Shown piece by piece: positions 39,512 to 48,991 of a DNA stretch of 64,000 nt. The stretch lies in contig NZ_CP061171.1 of the NCBI RefSeq assembly GCF_014692875.1, forward strand, positions 1,488,001 through 1,552,000. Reading direction: 5' to 3'. Source of the DNA: Pedobacter riviphilus (GTDB lineage Bacteria > Bacteroidota > Bacteroidia > Sphingobacteriales > Sphingobacteriaceae). The translations under genes were made by a program, and so were the position numbers. Numbering within the stretch: the first letter of the stretch is position 1; each line of letters begins with the position of its first letter. The notes under the pieces were generated by a model. It was not told the origin of the DNA and searched no databases. It saw only the letters and a program-made list of their open reading frames with translations.

Positions 39512-40987
39512 ATGAAAAAGATAAACTTATTATACCTTTCTATTTTAGCTGTAGCACTTTCGGCCTGCTCTAAGTTAGAAGAAGAGCCAGAATCGGTACT
39601 GGTTACGGAACAGTTCTACCAAAATGAAAGTCAGGCGGTTTCTGCCGTTACGGCCAATTATCGCAAACTTTATGAAAGTGGTCAGTCGCTCTATAATAGC
39701 CTAATACAGATTGGGGTAGAAATGGCTACCGACGATTATGAGGCTGGTCCAAGAGCCAGAAATGCACATGTTAGGGCCATATCAGGTTTAACACACGATT
39801 CATCAAATGACAGGATGGAGCAGTTATGGAAACAAAGTTACGATGCCATTAATGCTTCGAACATTGCCATCGATAAAATTGCTTTAATTGACGAGACTAA
39901 AATTAGTTCGACCATTAGAAAACGTTTAATTAACGAATCGAAGTTTTTAAGGGCACTACACTATTTTAACCTGGTACGCTGGTTTGGCGATGTACCCATT
40001 GTATTGCATGAAAATACTTCTTTAGCACCCGAAGATCTTTATGTCTCAAATGCGCCCGAAGCTGCGGTTTATGCACAGATTATTCAGGATTTAAAAGATG
40101 CAGAATCGTTACCTGCACCAGCAGAATATAGCAGCAAAGATTTAGGGAGGGCAACTTCGGGTGCAGCCAAAAGTTTGTTGGCAAAAGTATATCTTACCCA
40201 TAAAGAGTGGGCAAATGCAGTGCAAAAAAGTAAAGAGGTAATCGATAGTAAATACTATTCACTGTTTGCAAATTTTGCAGATGTGTTTAATGTAGCTACT
40301 AAAAACGGTAAAGAACATATTTTTTCTGCACAGTTTGTGGGCAATGCCGGCTACCAGGGTAACAGTTTGGCCAGTCGTTCGGCACCTGCAGACGTACCCG
40401 GTATTAATGGCGATTATGCTGATGCTCTGCATACTGCGGGCGGTTTATATAACAGCTTTGCTGATAACGATACCCGAAAGGCAATTACCTTTGTTACCCA
40501 GATGGTGAGCCCTACAAATGGCCAGTTATATACCTTTTCGCCACAGTTTAATAAGTATTACGATCCAGCCGTGGTGGGTAATCAATCTCAGTCTTCAAAA
40601 AATCTGCCAATTATCCGCTATGCAGAGGTGCTTTTAATTTATGCTGAAGCCTTAAATGAAGTAAACAATGGGCCAAATGCAGCCGCATATACTGCCATAG
40701 ATGAAGTGCGCCAGCGTGCAGGTATTGCCAAACTAGCGGATATTGCTCCGACATTAACTGTAGATCAGTTTAGGGATGCTGTTTTTCAGGAGCGGAGAAA
40801 GGAACTGGTTTTCGAATATCAGCGCTGGTTCGATCTGGCCAGGCGTGGAGCCGATTATTATGTGGCGACACTTAAAGCAGCCGGAAAAACCCTGGCAGCG
40901 AAGCGTCATATTCATTTTCCCATACCACAACGCGAACTTAACCTCAACCCTAAATTAAAACAGAACCCAGATTGGGTAAATTATTAA
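39512..40987 (+). CDS. SusD/RagB-type glycan-binding lipoprotein
   Basis: Surface lipoprotein of 491 residues that caps the SusC channel and captures oligosaccharide. Lipobox LSAC (Cys about 19). The SusD family features are present: N-terminal TPR-like helices (NYRKLYESGQSLYNSL; KFLRALHYFNLVRWFGDVP), and the C-terminal RYAEVLLIYAEALNE and RRKELVFEYQRWFDLAR strings. 15 bases after SusC. Its ligand is not predictable from sequence; the sulfatases point to a sulfated glycan. Confidence 0.95.
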   Translation: MKKINLLYLSILAVALSACSKLEEEPESVLVTEQFYQNESQAVSAVTANYRKLYESGQSLYNSLIQIGVEMATDDYEAGPRARNAHVRAISGLTHDSSNDRMEQLWKQSYDAINASNIAIDKIALIDETKISSTIRKRLINESKFLRALHYFNLVRWFGDVPIVLHENTSLAPEDLYVSNAPEAAVYAQIIQDLKDAESLPAPAEYSSKDLGRATSGAAKSLLAKVYLTHKEWANAVQKSKEVIDSKYYSLFANFADVFNVATKNGKEHIFSAQFVGNAGYQGNSLASRSAPADVPGINGDYADALHTAGGLYNSFADNDTRKAITFVTQMVSPTNGQLYTFSPQFNKYYDPAVVGNQSQSSKNLPIIRYAEVLLIYAEALNEVNNGPNAAAYTAIDEVRQRAGIAKLADIAPTLTVDQFRDAVFQERRKELVFEYQRWFDLARRGADYYVATLKAAGKTLAAKRHIHFPIPQRELNLNPKLKQNPDWVNY

Positions 40988-41012
40988 CCGTTTTATACTA
41001 AAATTTAATCAC

Positions 41013-42668
41013 ATGGATTTTAAACAAAGATATTCCCGTTTGCCCATCCTGAAAATATGCCTGTTGGCTGCTGGTTTACTGACTGTACAGGTTACTTTGG
41101 CGCAGGAAAAGCAAAAACCAAATATCGTGCTGGTACTGGTTGATGATCTTGGCTTTTCAGATATTGGCCCTTTTGGTGCAACAGAGATAGAAACACCTAA
41201 TTTAGATAAACTGGCAGCTGGTGGCCTAAAGCTGAAAGAATTTTACAACAATTCGATCTGTGCACCTACCAGGGCATCGTTGCTTACAGGGCAATATCAG
41301 CACAAGGCGGGTGTTGGCTTTTTTAATAATAACCTTGGGCTGGCTGCTTACCAGGGTTTTTTAAACTGCGAATCGCTTACCTTGGCCGAGGTGCTTAAAT
41401 CTGGTGGTTACACCACGCTCATGGCTGGTAAATGGCATGTGGGCGACGATCGGAATCAATGGCCAAACCAACGAGGTTTCGATCATTTTTTTGGTTTTAT
41501 TGGTGGCGCCAGCAACTATTACGAAATCGGGGAAAAAGGCAACGAAACAGTACCCTTGATTAAAGATAACGAACCGTATTTTCTGGAGCCAGGGAAATAT
41601 TTAACTGAAGAGATTACCAATAATGCATTGGGATTTTTGGATGATCAACAAAAAGCTAAAAAACCTTTCTTTTTATACCTGGCCTACAATGCTCCACATT
41701 GGCCACTTCAGGCACTCCCGGCCGATATTGCTAAATACAAAGGTAAATATAAACTAGGCTGGGATTCTTTGCGCGTACAACGTTACCGCAATGCCATTAA
41801 AAAAGGACTTATTAGTGCCGATCAGAAAATTGCCGCTCACGATGACCAGGTAAAACCCTGGAACAAGTTAACGTATGATGAGCAGGAGTACTGGCAAACC
41901 CGTCAGGAAGTTTATGCAGCCATGATTGATCATGTAGATCAAGGTGTTGGCCGTTTGCTTGCTAAATTAAAAGAGTTGAAACAAGATGAAAATACCCTCA
42001 TCATTTTTATTTCAGATAATGGTGCTCAGGGTGGCAATGGTACAAGACCCTATACCCAACGCACCACCGGGCCAGTTGGCACTGCTGGATCTTACGAAAC
42101 ACAGAACAGTAATTGGTCGCAAACCGGCAATTCGCCACTGCGCAATTATAAAGGGGCACCATACGAAGGTGGCATCAGTGCACCTTTTATTGCCTGGTTT
42201 CCGAATAAAATTAAAGCCGGAACAATTGCCAAAGGCACTGGTCATTTAATCGATCTTGCACCAACTTTTTACGAGCTGGCTGGCATTAACTATCCAAAAC
42301 AGTTAAACGGAATAAGCAGCAACGCCCTCCCTGGTAAAAGTTTATTGCCGCTACTTAGCGGATTAACAGATACCGTACAGCGTTCGGTGCCTTTATTTTG
42401 GGAGCGTGGTGGTAACAAAGCTGTACGTTGGGGTAAATGGAAACTCATTTCTCCTGCAGGTTTAACCGAAAAATTTGAGCTTTTCGATATAGAAAAAGAT
42501 AGGGCCGAAAATGCCGATGTAGCTGCTCAACATCCCGAAATAGTGGCACAGTTAAAAGCCGCATATGTAAAGTGGGCAGCAGAAAATGGGGTAGTAGATT
42601 ACGAAACGCTTAAAACAGCACCTACCCGGCCTGCACAGGGAAACAACAGAGGTAATCAGAATTTTTAG
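41013..42668 (+). CDS. Secreted type I sulfatase (formylglycine-dependent)
   Basis: Sulfate ester hydrolase of 551 residues, signal peptide ending VTLAQ. Metal-binding Asp-Asp in VLVDDLGFSD; catalytic CAPTR (Cys83, Arg87) followed by the rest of the sulfatase signature ASLLTG, the Cys being the residue converted to formylglycine; AGKWHVGDD with the conserved Lys and His; FISDNGAQGG with the second metal pair. It is of the cysteine type, matching the FGE-like gene upstream. Closely similar to the next gene, so the two arose by duplication; differences in the middle may set sulfate position. Substrate unknown. Confidence 0.95.
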   Translation: MDFKQRYSRLPILKICLLAAGLLTVQVTLAQEKQKPNIVLVLVDDLGFSDIGPFGATEIETPNLDKLAAGGLKLKEFYNNSICAPTRASLLTGQYQHKAGVGFFNNNLGLAAYQGFLNCESLTLAEVLKSGGYTTLMAGKWHVGDDRNQWPNQRGFDHFFGFIGGASNYYEIGEKGNETVPLIKDNEPYFLEPGKYLTEEITNNALGFLDDQQKAKKPFFLYLAYNAPHWPLQALPADIAKYKGKYKLGWDSLRVQRYRNAIKKGLISADQKIAAHDDQVKPWNKLTYDEQEYWQTRQEVYAAMIDHVDQGVGRLLAKLKELKQDENTLIIFISDNGAQGGNGTRPYTQRTTGPVGTAGSYETQNSNWSQTGNSPLRNYKGAPYEGGISAPFIAWFPNKIKAGTIAKGTGHLIDLAPTFYELAGINYPKQLNGISSNALPGKSLLPLLSGLTDTVQRSVPLFWERGGNKAVRWGKWKLISPAGLTEKFELFDIEKDRAENADVAAQHPEIVAQLKAAYVKWAAENGVVDYETLKTAPTRPAQGNNRGNQNF

Positions 42669-42685
42669 TATTAATAAAGAAAAAG

Positions 42686-44335
42686 ATGAACAAAGTAATA
42701 TTAACATGTTTAGGTGCATTACTGACCATGCAGGGTTTTGCGCAAAATGCCAAGCCTGCAAAGCCCAATATTATTCTTATCCTGGCCGACGATCTGGGCT
42801 ATTCAGATCTTGGTGCTTATGGCTCAGAAATTAAAACACCCAATTTAGACCGTCTCGCCAACGAAGGCCTTCGGTTAAAAGAATTTTATAACAACTCTAT
42901 TTGTGCGCCAACGCGGGCTTCCTTATTAACTGGGCAGTACCAGCATAAGGCTGGGGTGGGGTATTTCGCGAACGATCTGGGGATTCCGGCCTATCAGGGT
43001 TATCTCAATAAAGAATCGCTTACCCTGGCTGAAGTATTAAAAACACAAGGTTATAGTACTTTAATGTCTGGTAAATGGCATGTGGCAGGTAAAGAGGTAA
43101 GTTTCCCTTGGCAGCGTGGTTTCGATCATGTTATGATGTCGGAAAATGGAAGTTATTTCGATCAGGGCGATTTCGAAGGAGGTAAAAAACGTGCCTATAC
43201 CATCGATGGGAAACCTTATCCTTTAGAAGCTGGCAAATTTTATCAAACCGATGTAATTACCGAAAATGCGGTAAAGTTTTTGGATCAAAATCCTAAAGAC
43301 AAGCCTTTCTTTCTGTATTTAGCCTATACCGCGCCGCATTGGCCGCTGCATGCATTGCCAGAAGATATTGCCAAATACAAAGGTCGTTACGATAAAGGTT
43401 GGGATGTGCTCCGTGCCGAAAGAATTAAAAAACAAAAGGAACTGGGCATTATTGATGAGAAATCGAGCATTTCTGAAAAGGATGCTGATATCTATAACTG
43501 GAACAAACTATCTTTCGATCAGCGTAGCCAGTGGGCTAAAAAGATGGAGATTTTTGCAGCAATGGTCGACCGTTTAGACCAGGGCATCGGCCAGGTTTTA
43601 AATAAGTTAAAAGCAACCGGAGCCGATAAAAATACCATCATCTTGTTTATTTCTGATAATGGTGCCCCTGCAGAAGATCTAGTGAAGTGGTATAAAGGTG
43701 CCGTACGCAATTCGGGCCCTGTGGGTACCATTGGTTCGTATGAGTCGCAAAGCAAAAACTGGTCTTATGCCTCCAACTCACCATTAAAAGCCTTTAAAGA
43801 TTACATGTACGAAGGTGGCATCAGCTCGCCGTTTATTGCCTGGTATCCGGCTAAAATTAAACCGGGCACCCTAAAAAAAGGTACAGGCCATATTATCGAT
43901 ATTGCCCCAACATTTTACGATCTGGCAGGGGCTACTTACCCAAAAAGCTATCAGGGCATTACGCCGAATACATTGGCGGGTAAAAGCTTGCTGCCTGTGC
44001 TGTTTGGTAACGATAACGAACTGAAACGTGATGAACCATTATTTTGGGAACGTGCAGGCAACCGCGCAGTGCGTGCTGGCAAATGGAAACTGGTATCTAC
44101 CTGGCCAGGCTACAATTGGGAACTGTACAATTTAGAAACCGACCGCGGCGAAACCACCAATGTAGCCAGGCAAAACCACGATGTAGTGAGCAGATTATCT
44201 GTAGCTTATTTCGACTGGGCCAAAAGAACAGGTGTAGTAGATTTTGCCACGCTTGAGGCCAAAGAACCACAATCAATGAAAGAGTTTAGAAAAAGTAAGG
44301 TACAGGAAGCTGTATCAGAAGGTTTTGGTTTTTAA
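42686..44335 (+). CDS. Secreted type I sulfatase, paralogue of the preceding gene
   Basis: 549 residues, signal peptide ending MQGFAQ. LILADDLGYSDLG, CAPTR at Cys73-Arg77, SGKWHVAGK and FISDNGAPAED give the full catalytic set. It lies 17 bases after its paralogue in the same operon. Where the first enzyme has a Gly/Asn-rich HFFGFIGGASNYYEIG insert, this one has HVMMSENGSYFDQGDFEG, so the two probably act on different positions or sugars. The C terminus is basic (MKEFRKSKVQEAV). Confidence 0.95.
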   Translation: MNKVILTCLGALLTMQGFAQNAKPAKPNIILILADDLGYSDLGAYGSEIKTPNLDRLANEGLRLKEFYNNSICAPTRASLLTGQYQHKAGVGYFANDLGIPAYQGYLNKESLTLAEVLKTQGYSTLMSGKWHVAGKEVSFPWQRGFDHVMMSENGSYFDQGDFEGGKKRAYTIDGKPYPLEAGKFYQTDVITENAVKFLDQNPKDKPFFLYLAYTAPHWPLHALPEDIAKYKGRYDKGWDVLRAERIKKQKELGIIDEKSSISEKDADIYNWNKLSFDQRSQWAKKMEIFAAMVDRLDQGIGQVLNKLKATGADKNTIILFISDNGAPAEDLVKWYKGAVRNSGPVGTIGSYESQSKNWSYASNSPLKAFKDYMYEGGISSPFIAWYPAKIKPGTLKKGTGHIIDIAPTFYDLAGATYPKSYQGITPNTLAGKSLLPVLFGNDNELKRDEPLFWERAGNRAVRAGKWKLVSTWPGYNWELYNLETDRGETTNVARQNHDVVSRLSVAYFDWAKRTGVVDFATLEAKEPQSMKEFRKSKVQEAVSEGFGF

Positions 44336-45069
44336 TGTTTTATCATAACATCAACTCCCCTCCTAATTTAGGAGGGGCTGGGGGTGGTCTGTAATGAGTT
44401 TATACATTTTCATTCGAAAACGAGCACTCATACCGCTGTGGGTACTGCAGCCCCGTTATTCACTCCAATCTTTTTATTGCAAATTTTACGCAACCAGCAG
44501 CAAGAATAGGAGGGATTACGCTTAAGCAATAAAAAGGATTTCCGTTGCTACCGGGTTTAGGAACTAAGGGTTGTGGTTCTTGGTCATATAACCCACCCTG
44601 TTAATAAACTTATCATTTATCATAGTTAATTATTTCTCAACTCGAAGTTGCTTGAGCATGATTGAACTTAAAAGCAACTATTTTTAGCTGCTATGGGCCA
44701 GGTTTTGCTTATAAATTTCTGTTTTTTACATACGTGCTCTAAGGGTATATTCTACTATTTATCGGCACTGCACAATTAGCTTTAATTAAAAGCTTAAAAG
44801 AATAAACTCATTAAACATGCATATGGATTTATTCTCGTTAATAGTTTCTCTATTCAGGGTTTGTACCTGTAGGCGGTGCCTCTTCCCGTAGTTTTGCAAT
44901 AATCCCGTTCATTTATAGTTGCGTTGCACTAGGCGTTAATGTGAAATAAAATTTAAACAGTTTATTAAAATTAGTCAATCGTTTGCGCTGATATTTATGT
45001 TGTAATGCTCATTTGCTTGTTCTACTTTTAAAAATACAAATCAACAAAACCAAAAAAGAACCAGCACAA
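44336..45069. other. Intergenic region between the sulfatases and the GH35 gene
   Basis: About 730 bases with no supportable gene. It contains the 9-bp palindrome at 44357-44377, shared with 63787-63807, directly after the sulfatase stop, and a small AGCTTT/AAAGCT hairpin at about 44777. The promoter of the GH35-GH109-kinase genes must lie near the end, but no clear -7 box was found. No second poly-Cys leader is present here. Confidence 0.5.
44357..44377. repeat. Palindromic repeat CCCCTCCTA-ATT-TAGGAGGGG, copy 1
   Basis: Perfect 9-bp stem with a 3-base loop, 21 bases after the sulfatase stop. The same 21 bases occur at 63787-63807. Intergenic palindromes of this kind are dispersed in Bacteroidota genomes and may act as transcription terminators; here it ends the sulfatase operon. 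Confidence 0.7.
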
Positions 45070-47397
45070 ATGCATACCCGTTTGCTTAAAAAAATACTTT
45101 TTTTAGGGCTATTAATTGCTTTATCTATTAATAGCTGGGCTCAAAAAGAAAATACCTTTGCAATAGGTACCGAATCTTTCGAGCTTAATGGCAAGCCATA
45201 TATAATACGCTGTGGTGAAATGCACTTTGCCCGTATACCAAAAGTCGAGTGGAAACAACGTTTGCAAATGGCCAAAGCAATGGGGTTAAATACTGTATGT
45301 GCCTATTTATTTTGGAATATACACGAAAAACAACCCGATCAGTTTACCTGGACAGGGCAGAGCGATGCTGCCGAATTTTGTAAACTGGCAAAAGAGGTTG
45401 GTTTGTATGTAATATTAAGGCCAGGACCATATTCTTGTGCCGAATGGGAATTTGGCGGTTTCCCCTGGTGGCTGCTTAAAGATAAAAGCATCCGTTTGCG
45501 CACGCAACATCCATATTTTTTAGAAAGAGCCAAAAAGTACCTTTTAGCTGTAGGCAAACAGCTTGCCCCATTGCAGATTAGCAAAGGTGGCAACATTATT
45601 ATGGTGCAGGTAGAAAACGAGTACGGCAGTTATGGCAACGATAAAGATTATATGAACATCATTAAAGCCAATCTGCAAGAAGCTGGCTTTACTGTTCCTT
45701 TATTTCATTGCGATGGACCCTCGCAGTTAAAAAACGATCATCCTGAAGGTTTGTTCGCGGTTGTAAATTTTGGCAGCGGACCAGAAGCTAATTTTAAAGC
45801 CTTAAGGGCCATACAGCCTACAGGACCATTAATGTGTGGCGAATATTACCCGGGCTGGTTCGATAGCTGGGGCAGGCCACACCATAAAGGCGATACCCAG
45901 CGCATTGTAGGCGAGTTAAAATACATGCTTGATAATAAAGCATCGTTTAGTATTTATATGGCGCACGGCGGAACAAGTTTTGGTACTTACAGTGGCGCCA
46001 ATGCACCACCTTACCTGCCACAAACCAGCAGTTACGATTACGATGCTCCTATTGATGAAGCTGGTAATGCAACAGAGAAATTTTATGCCATCCGTAAGTT
46101 ATTTGCCAATTACCTGCAAGATGGAGAGGTTCTACCAGATGTGCCTGCTGCAAACAAGATCCAGAAATTACAAGCGGTTACGTTCTCCTCAATAGCAGTA
46201 CTATCTAAAAACCTACCTAAGCCTGTTTTAGCCGATACCGCAATGCTAATGGAAGATTTAGATCAGGATTTTGGCTGTGTAGTGTACGAAACCAATTTAA
46301 CAGCAGGCCAAAAATCGAGTCTGGTGTTTAAAGATGTTCACGATTATGCATTGGTATATATTGATGGTAAAAAGATTGGCGAACTGGATAGAAGAAAAAA
46401 CAAATTCAGTATTGAAATTCCCGCCAGAACGCGCAAAAGTGTACTGCGGGTTTTGGTAGAAGCCACAGGCAGGGTAAACTACGGCTACCAGATGCATGAT
46501 CGGAAAGGAATTCATGGGGAGGTATATTTATCTGAAAATGGAAAACAGACCGCTTTAAGGAGCTGGAAAAACTATCCGATAAGGCTTGGAGAAGTAAATA
46601 TTCCGCTTCGTTATGAAGCACTTAGCAATCAACCTGCTACAGCTGCTTTTTATAAGGGAAGTTTTAGTGCCGATAAATTAGAAGATACTTACCTCGATAT
46701 GGGTAAATGGAATAAAGGTTTAGTTTGGTTAAATGGAATGTGTTTGGGTAGATATTGGAATATCGGCCCAACGCAAACCATGCTTATACCAGGGAGTTGG
46801 CTTAAAAAAGGCAAAAATGAAGTGGTGGTATTCGACCTCTTCGGAACTGAAAAGCCGGAATTAAGCTTTTTAGATAAACCAATTTTAGATGTGGTGAACG
46901 AAAAACAGCCCGAACTGCACAAAAAAGATAACCAAAAATGGGTTGCAGATGCAGAACAAGCTTATGTTGAAGGTAGTTTTGCAAATGATAACAAATGGCA
47001 ACAGGTTGTTTTTAAGCCTGTAAGCGCCCGTTATTTTTGTTTGGAAGCGCTATCTGAACAGAAAGGACAGCCTTATACCACGGTTGCAGAAATTGTGCTG
47101 CTTGATGATAAGGGGAATGAAATTCCGCGTAGTGATTGGAAAATAGTTTATGCAGATAGTGAAGAACTGGGCGGTGATGATGGAAATGCCGCTAATGTTT
47201 TCGATTTGCAGTTTACCAGTATCTGGCATACACAGTGGGAGTCTAAATCGCCAAAACCACCACACCAGATTGTAATAGACCTTGGTAAAAACTACACCAT
47301 CAAGGGATTAAAGCTATTACCCCGACAGGATAATGCCAATGGAAGAATTAAAGATTACAAATTATATTTTAGCCAAACGCTCTTTAAAAATCTTTAG
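45070..47397 (+). CDS. GH35 beta-galactosidase with C-terminal discoidin-like domain
   Basis: Secreted beta-galactosidase of 775 residues from ATG 45070, which gives a signal peptide ending SWAQ; the TTG at 45013 would add 19 residues of no value. Catalytic Glu184 (VENEYGSYG) and Glu258 (CGEYYPGWFD). The barrel and jelly-roll domains match the first GH35 at 1430, but this one adds a F5/8 type C-like module (about 640-775: ARYFCLEALSEQKGQ, HQIVIDLGKNYTIKGLKLLP) for carbohydrate binding. It heads a cluster with the GH109-like and sugar kinase genes. Probably removes terminal galactose after desulfation. Confidence 0.92.
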   Translation: MHTRLLKKILFLGLLIALSINSWAQKENTFAIGTESFELNGKPYIIRCGEMHFARIPKVEWKQRLQMAKAMGLNTVCAYLFWNIHEKQPDQFTWTGQSDAAEFCKLAKEVGLYVILRPGPYSCAEWEFGGFPWWLLKDKSIRLRTQHPYFLERAKKYLLAVGKQLAPLQISKGGNIIMVQVENEYGSYGNDKDYMNIIKANLQEAGFTVPLFHCDGPSQLKNDHPEGLFAVVNFGSGPEANFKALRAIQPTGPLMCGEYYPGWFDSWGRPHHKGDTQRIVGELKYMLDNKASFSIYMAHGGTSFGTYSGANAPPYLPQTSSYDYDAPIDEAGNATEKFYAIRKLFANYLQDGEVLPDVPAANKIQKLQAVTFSSIAVLSKNLPKPVLADTAMLMEDLDQDFGCVVYETNLTAGQKSSLVFKDVHDYALVYIDGKKIGELDRRKNKFSIEIPARTRKSVLRVLVEATGRVNYGYQMHDRKGIHGEVYLSENGKQTALRSWKNYPIRLGEVNIPLRYEALSNQPATAAFYKGSFSADKLEDTYLDMGKWNKGLVWLNGMCLGRYWNIGPTQTMLIPGSWLKKGKNEVVVFDLFGTEKPELSFLDKPILDVVNEKQPELHKKDNQKWVADAEQAYVEGSFANDNKWQQVVFKPVSARYFCLEALSEQKGQPYTTVAEIVLLDDKGNEIPRSDWKIVYADSEELGGDDGNAANVFDLQFTSIWHTQWESKSPKPPHQIVIDLGKNYTIKGLKLLPRQDNANGRIKDYKLYFSQTLFKNL

Positions 47398-47523
47398 CCT
47401 ATTAAGGTGCTGTAGATGAGTGGATTTTAGTGTGTGGAAGTGCAAAAGAATACCTAGTAAAACGTATGTTCAGTATTAACCGGATCAATTAAAAAACTAA
47501 ACAATAAATATTAAAAAACACAA

Positions 47524-48876
47524 ATGGAACGTAGAGAATTTATCAAAAATGGTGCATTCACGGCTGCTGGTTTAACCGTCCTGCCAACCGGAAGTTTATT
47601 TGCGTCATCAGACAGCGGAAAAGTAAGATTAGGTTATATCGGTGTTGGTGCACGTGGTATGAGCCATATCTCTGAAGGTGCTTTAAGAGATGATGTAGAA
47701 ATTGTGGCTATTTGCGATACCCAGGAAAGCTCACTTAAAATCTGTCGCAATTTTATAGCCAAAAAAGGTAGACCTGCAGCAACAGAATATACCGGGGGCT
47801 TAGATGCTTACAAAAAACTTTTAGACCGTAAAGATATTGATGCTGTAATTATAGCAACACCATGGCAGTTTCACCGCGATCAGGCAGTGGATGCCATGAA
47901 GGCTGGTAAATATGTAGGCTGCGAGGTAATTGCAGGTTTAAGTGTTCAAGATCATTGGGATATTGTAAACACTTCTGAAAAAACAGGAATGCCTTACATG
48001 ACATTAGAAAACGTTTGTTACCGTAGAGACGTAATGGCGGCTTTAAATATGGTTAGGCAGGGTCTTTTCGGCGAATTGGTACACCTTGAAGGTGGTTACC
48101 AGCACAACTTAAGAAATGTGCTTTTTAACAACGGCAAAGATTATTATGGGGGTGGGGTAGAGTTTGGACCAAAAGCACTAAGCGAGGCACAATGGCGTAC
48201 GCAGTTTAATATCGATCAGGATGGCGATTTATACCCAACCCACGGCGTAGGTCCGTTGATGCAATATGCAAACATTAACAGGGGAAACAGCTTTACCAGT
48301 TTGGTTTCGTTCAGCTCTAAGGCCAAAGGTTTGGCAGCTTATGTAGAAGAAATGTCGCCAGGCCACCCTAATGCCAAAATCAATTATAAAAATGGTGATG
48401 TTACCACTACATTGATTAACTGTGCAAACGGCGAAACCGTATTGTTAAGTCACGATACCCACCTGCCTCGTCCATATTCTATCGGTTTTAGGGTTCAGGG
48501 CACAAAAGGACTTTGGATGGATGTAAACAAATCGGTTTATATCGACCACAAATCGAAAAAAGACGATGTATGGGATCCGGCTCAGGAATGGTTTGCTAAA
48601 TATGATCACCCCCTTTGGAAAAAATACGAAGCAGATGCTGTAGGCGCAGGTCACGGTGGTATGGATTGGTTTGTATTTAATGGCTTTATCCAGGCGGTAA
48701 AACAGAAAAAACAAACACCAATTGACGTATATGATTCAGTTACTATGAGTGTAATTACACCACTTTCTACCAAATCGTTAAAAGAAGGAAATATGCCACA
48801 AAAATTCCCTGATTTTACCAAAGGAAAATGGAAAGATCGTAAAAATACTTTCGCTTTAGACGATAGCGGTTTTTAG
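47524..48876 (+). CDS. GH109-like protein of the Gfo/Idh/MocA family
   Basis: 450 residues with an N-terminal twin-arginine-type signal (ERREFIKNGAFTAAGL) and NAD-binding Rossmann motif GYIGVGARGMSH. After the CEVIAG region come LENVCYRRDVMAALNM, LEGGYQHNLR and an N-terminal-like HGVGPL, all resembling GH109 enzymes, which use tightly bound NAD to hydrolyse alpha-N-acetylgalactosaminides; DHPLWKKYE and GHGGMDWF fit too. So alpha-N-acetylgalactosaminidase activity is the best guess; a plain sugar dehydrogenase is the alternative. The gene sits before a NahK-like kinase, which would phosphorylate the released GalNAc. Confidence 0.8.
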   Translation: MERREFIKNGAFTAAGLTVLPTGSLFASSDSGKVRLGYIGVGARGMSHISEGALRDDVEIVAICDTQESSLKICRNFIAKKGRPAATEYTGGLDAYKKLLDRKDIDAVIIATPWQFHRDQAVDAMKAGKYVGCEVIAGLSVQDHWDIVNTSEKTGMPYMTLENVCYRRDVMAALNMVRQGLFGELVHLEGGYQHNLRNVLFNNGKDYYGGGVEFGPKALSEAQWRTQFNIDQDGDLYPTHGVGPLMQYANINRGNSFTSLVSFSSKAKGLAAYVEEMSPGHPNAKINYKNGDVTTTLINCANGETVLLSHDTHLPRPYSIGFRVQGTKGLWMDVNKSVYIDHKSKKDDVWDPAQEWFAKYDHPLWKKYEADAVGAGHGGMDWFVFNGFIQAVKQKKQTPIDVYDSVTMSVITPLSTKSLKEGNMPQKFPDFTKGKWKDRKNTFALDDSGF

Positions 48877-48991
48877 TCTCGATTGCGGGTATTGCTTATG
48901 GCTTGCCCGCATATTTTAATACGCAACTTTATTCAGGTTGATCAAATGGTTTGCCTGGAACAATTTTTATTCAAATATATATTAACATCTT

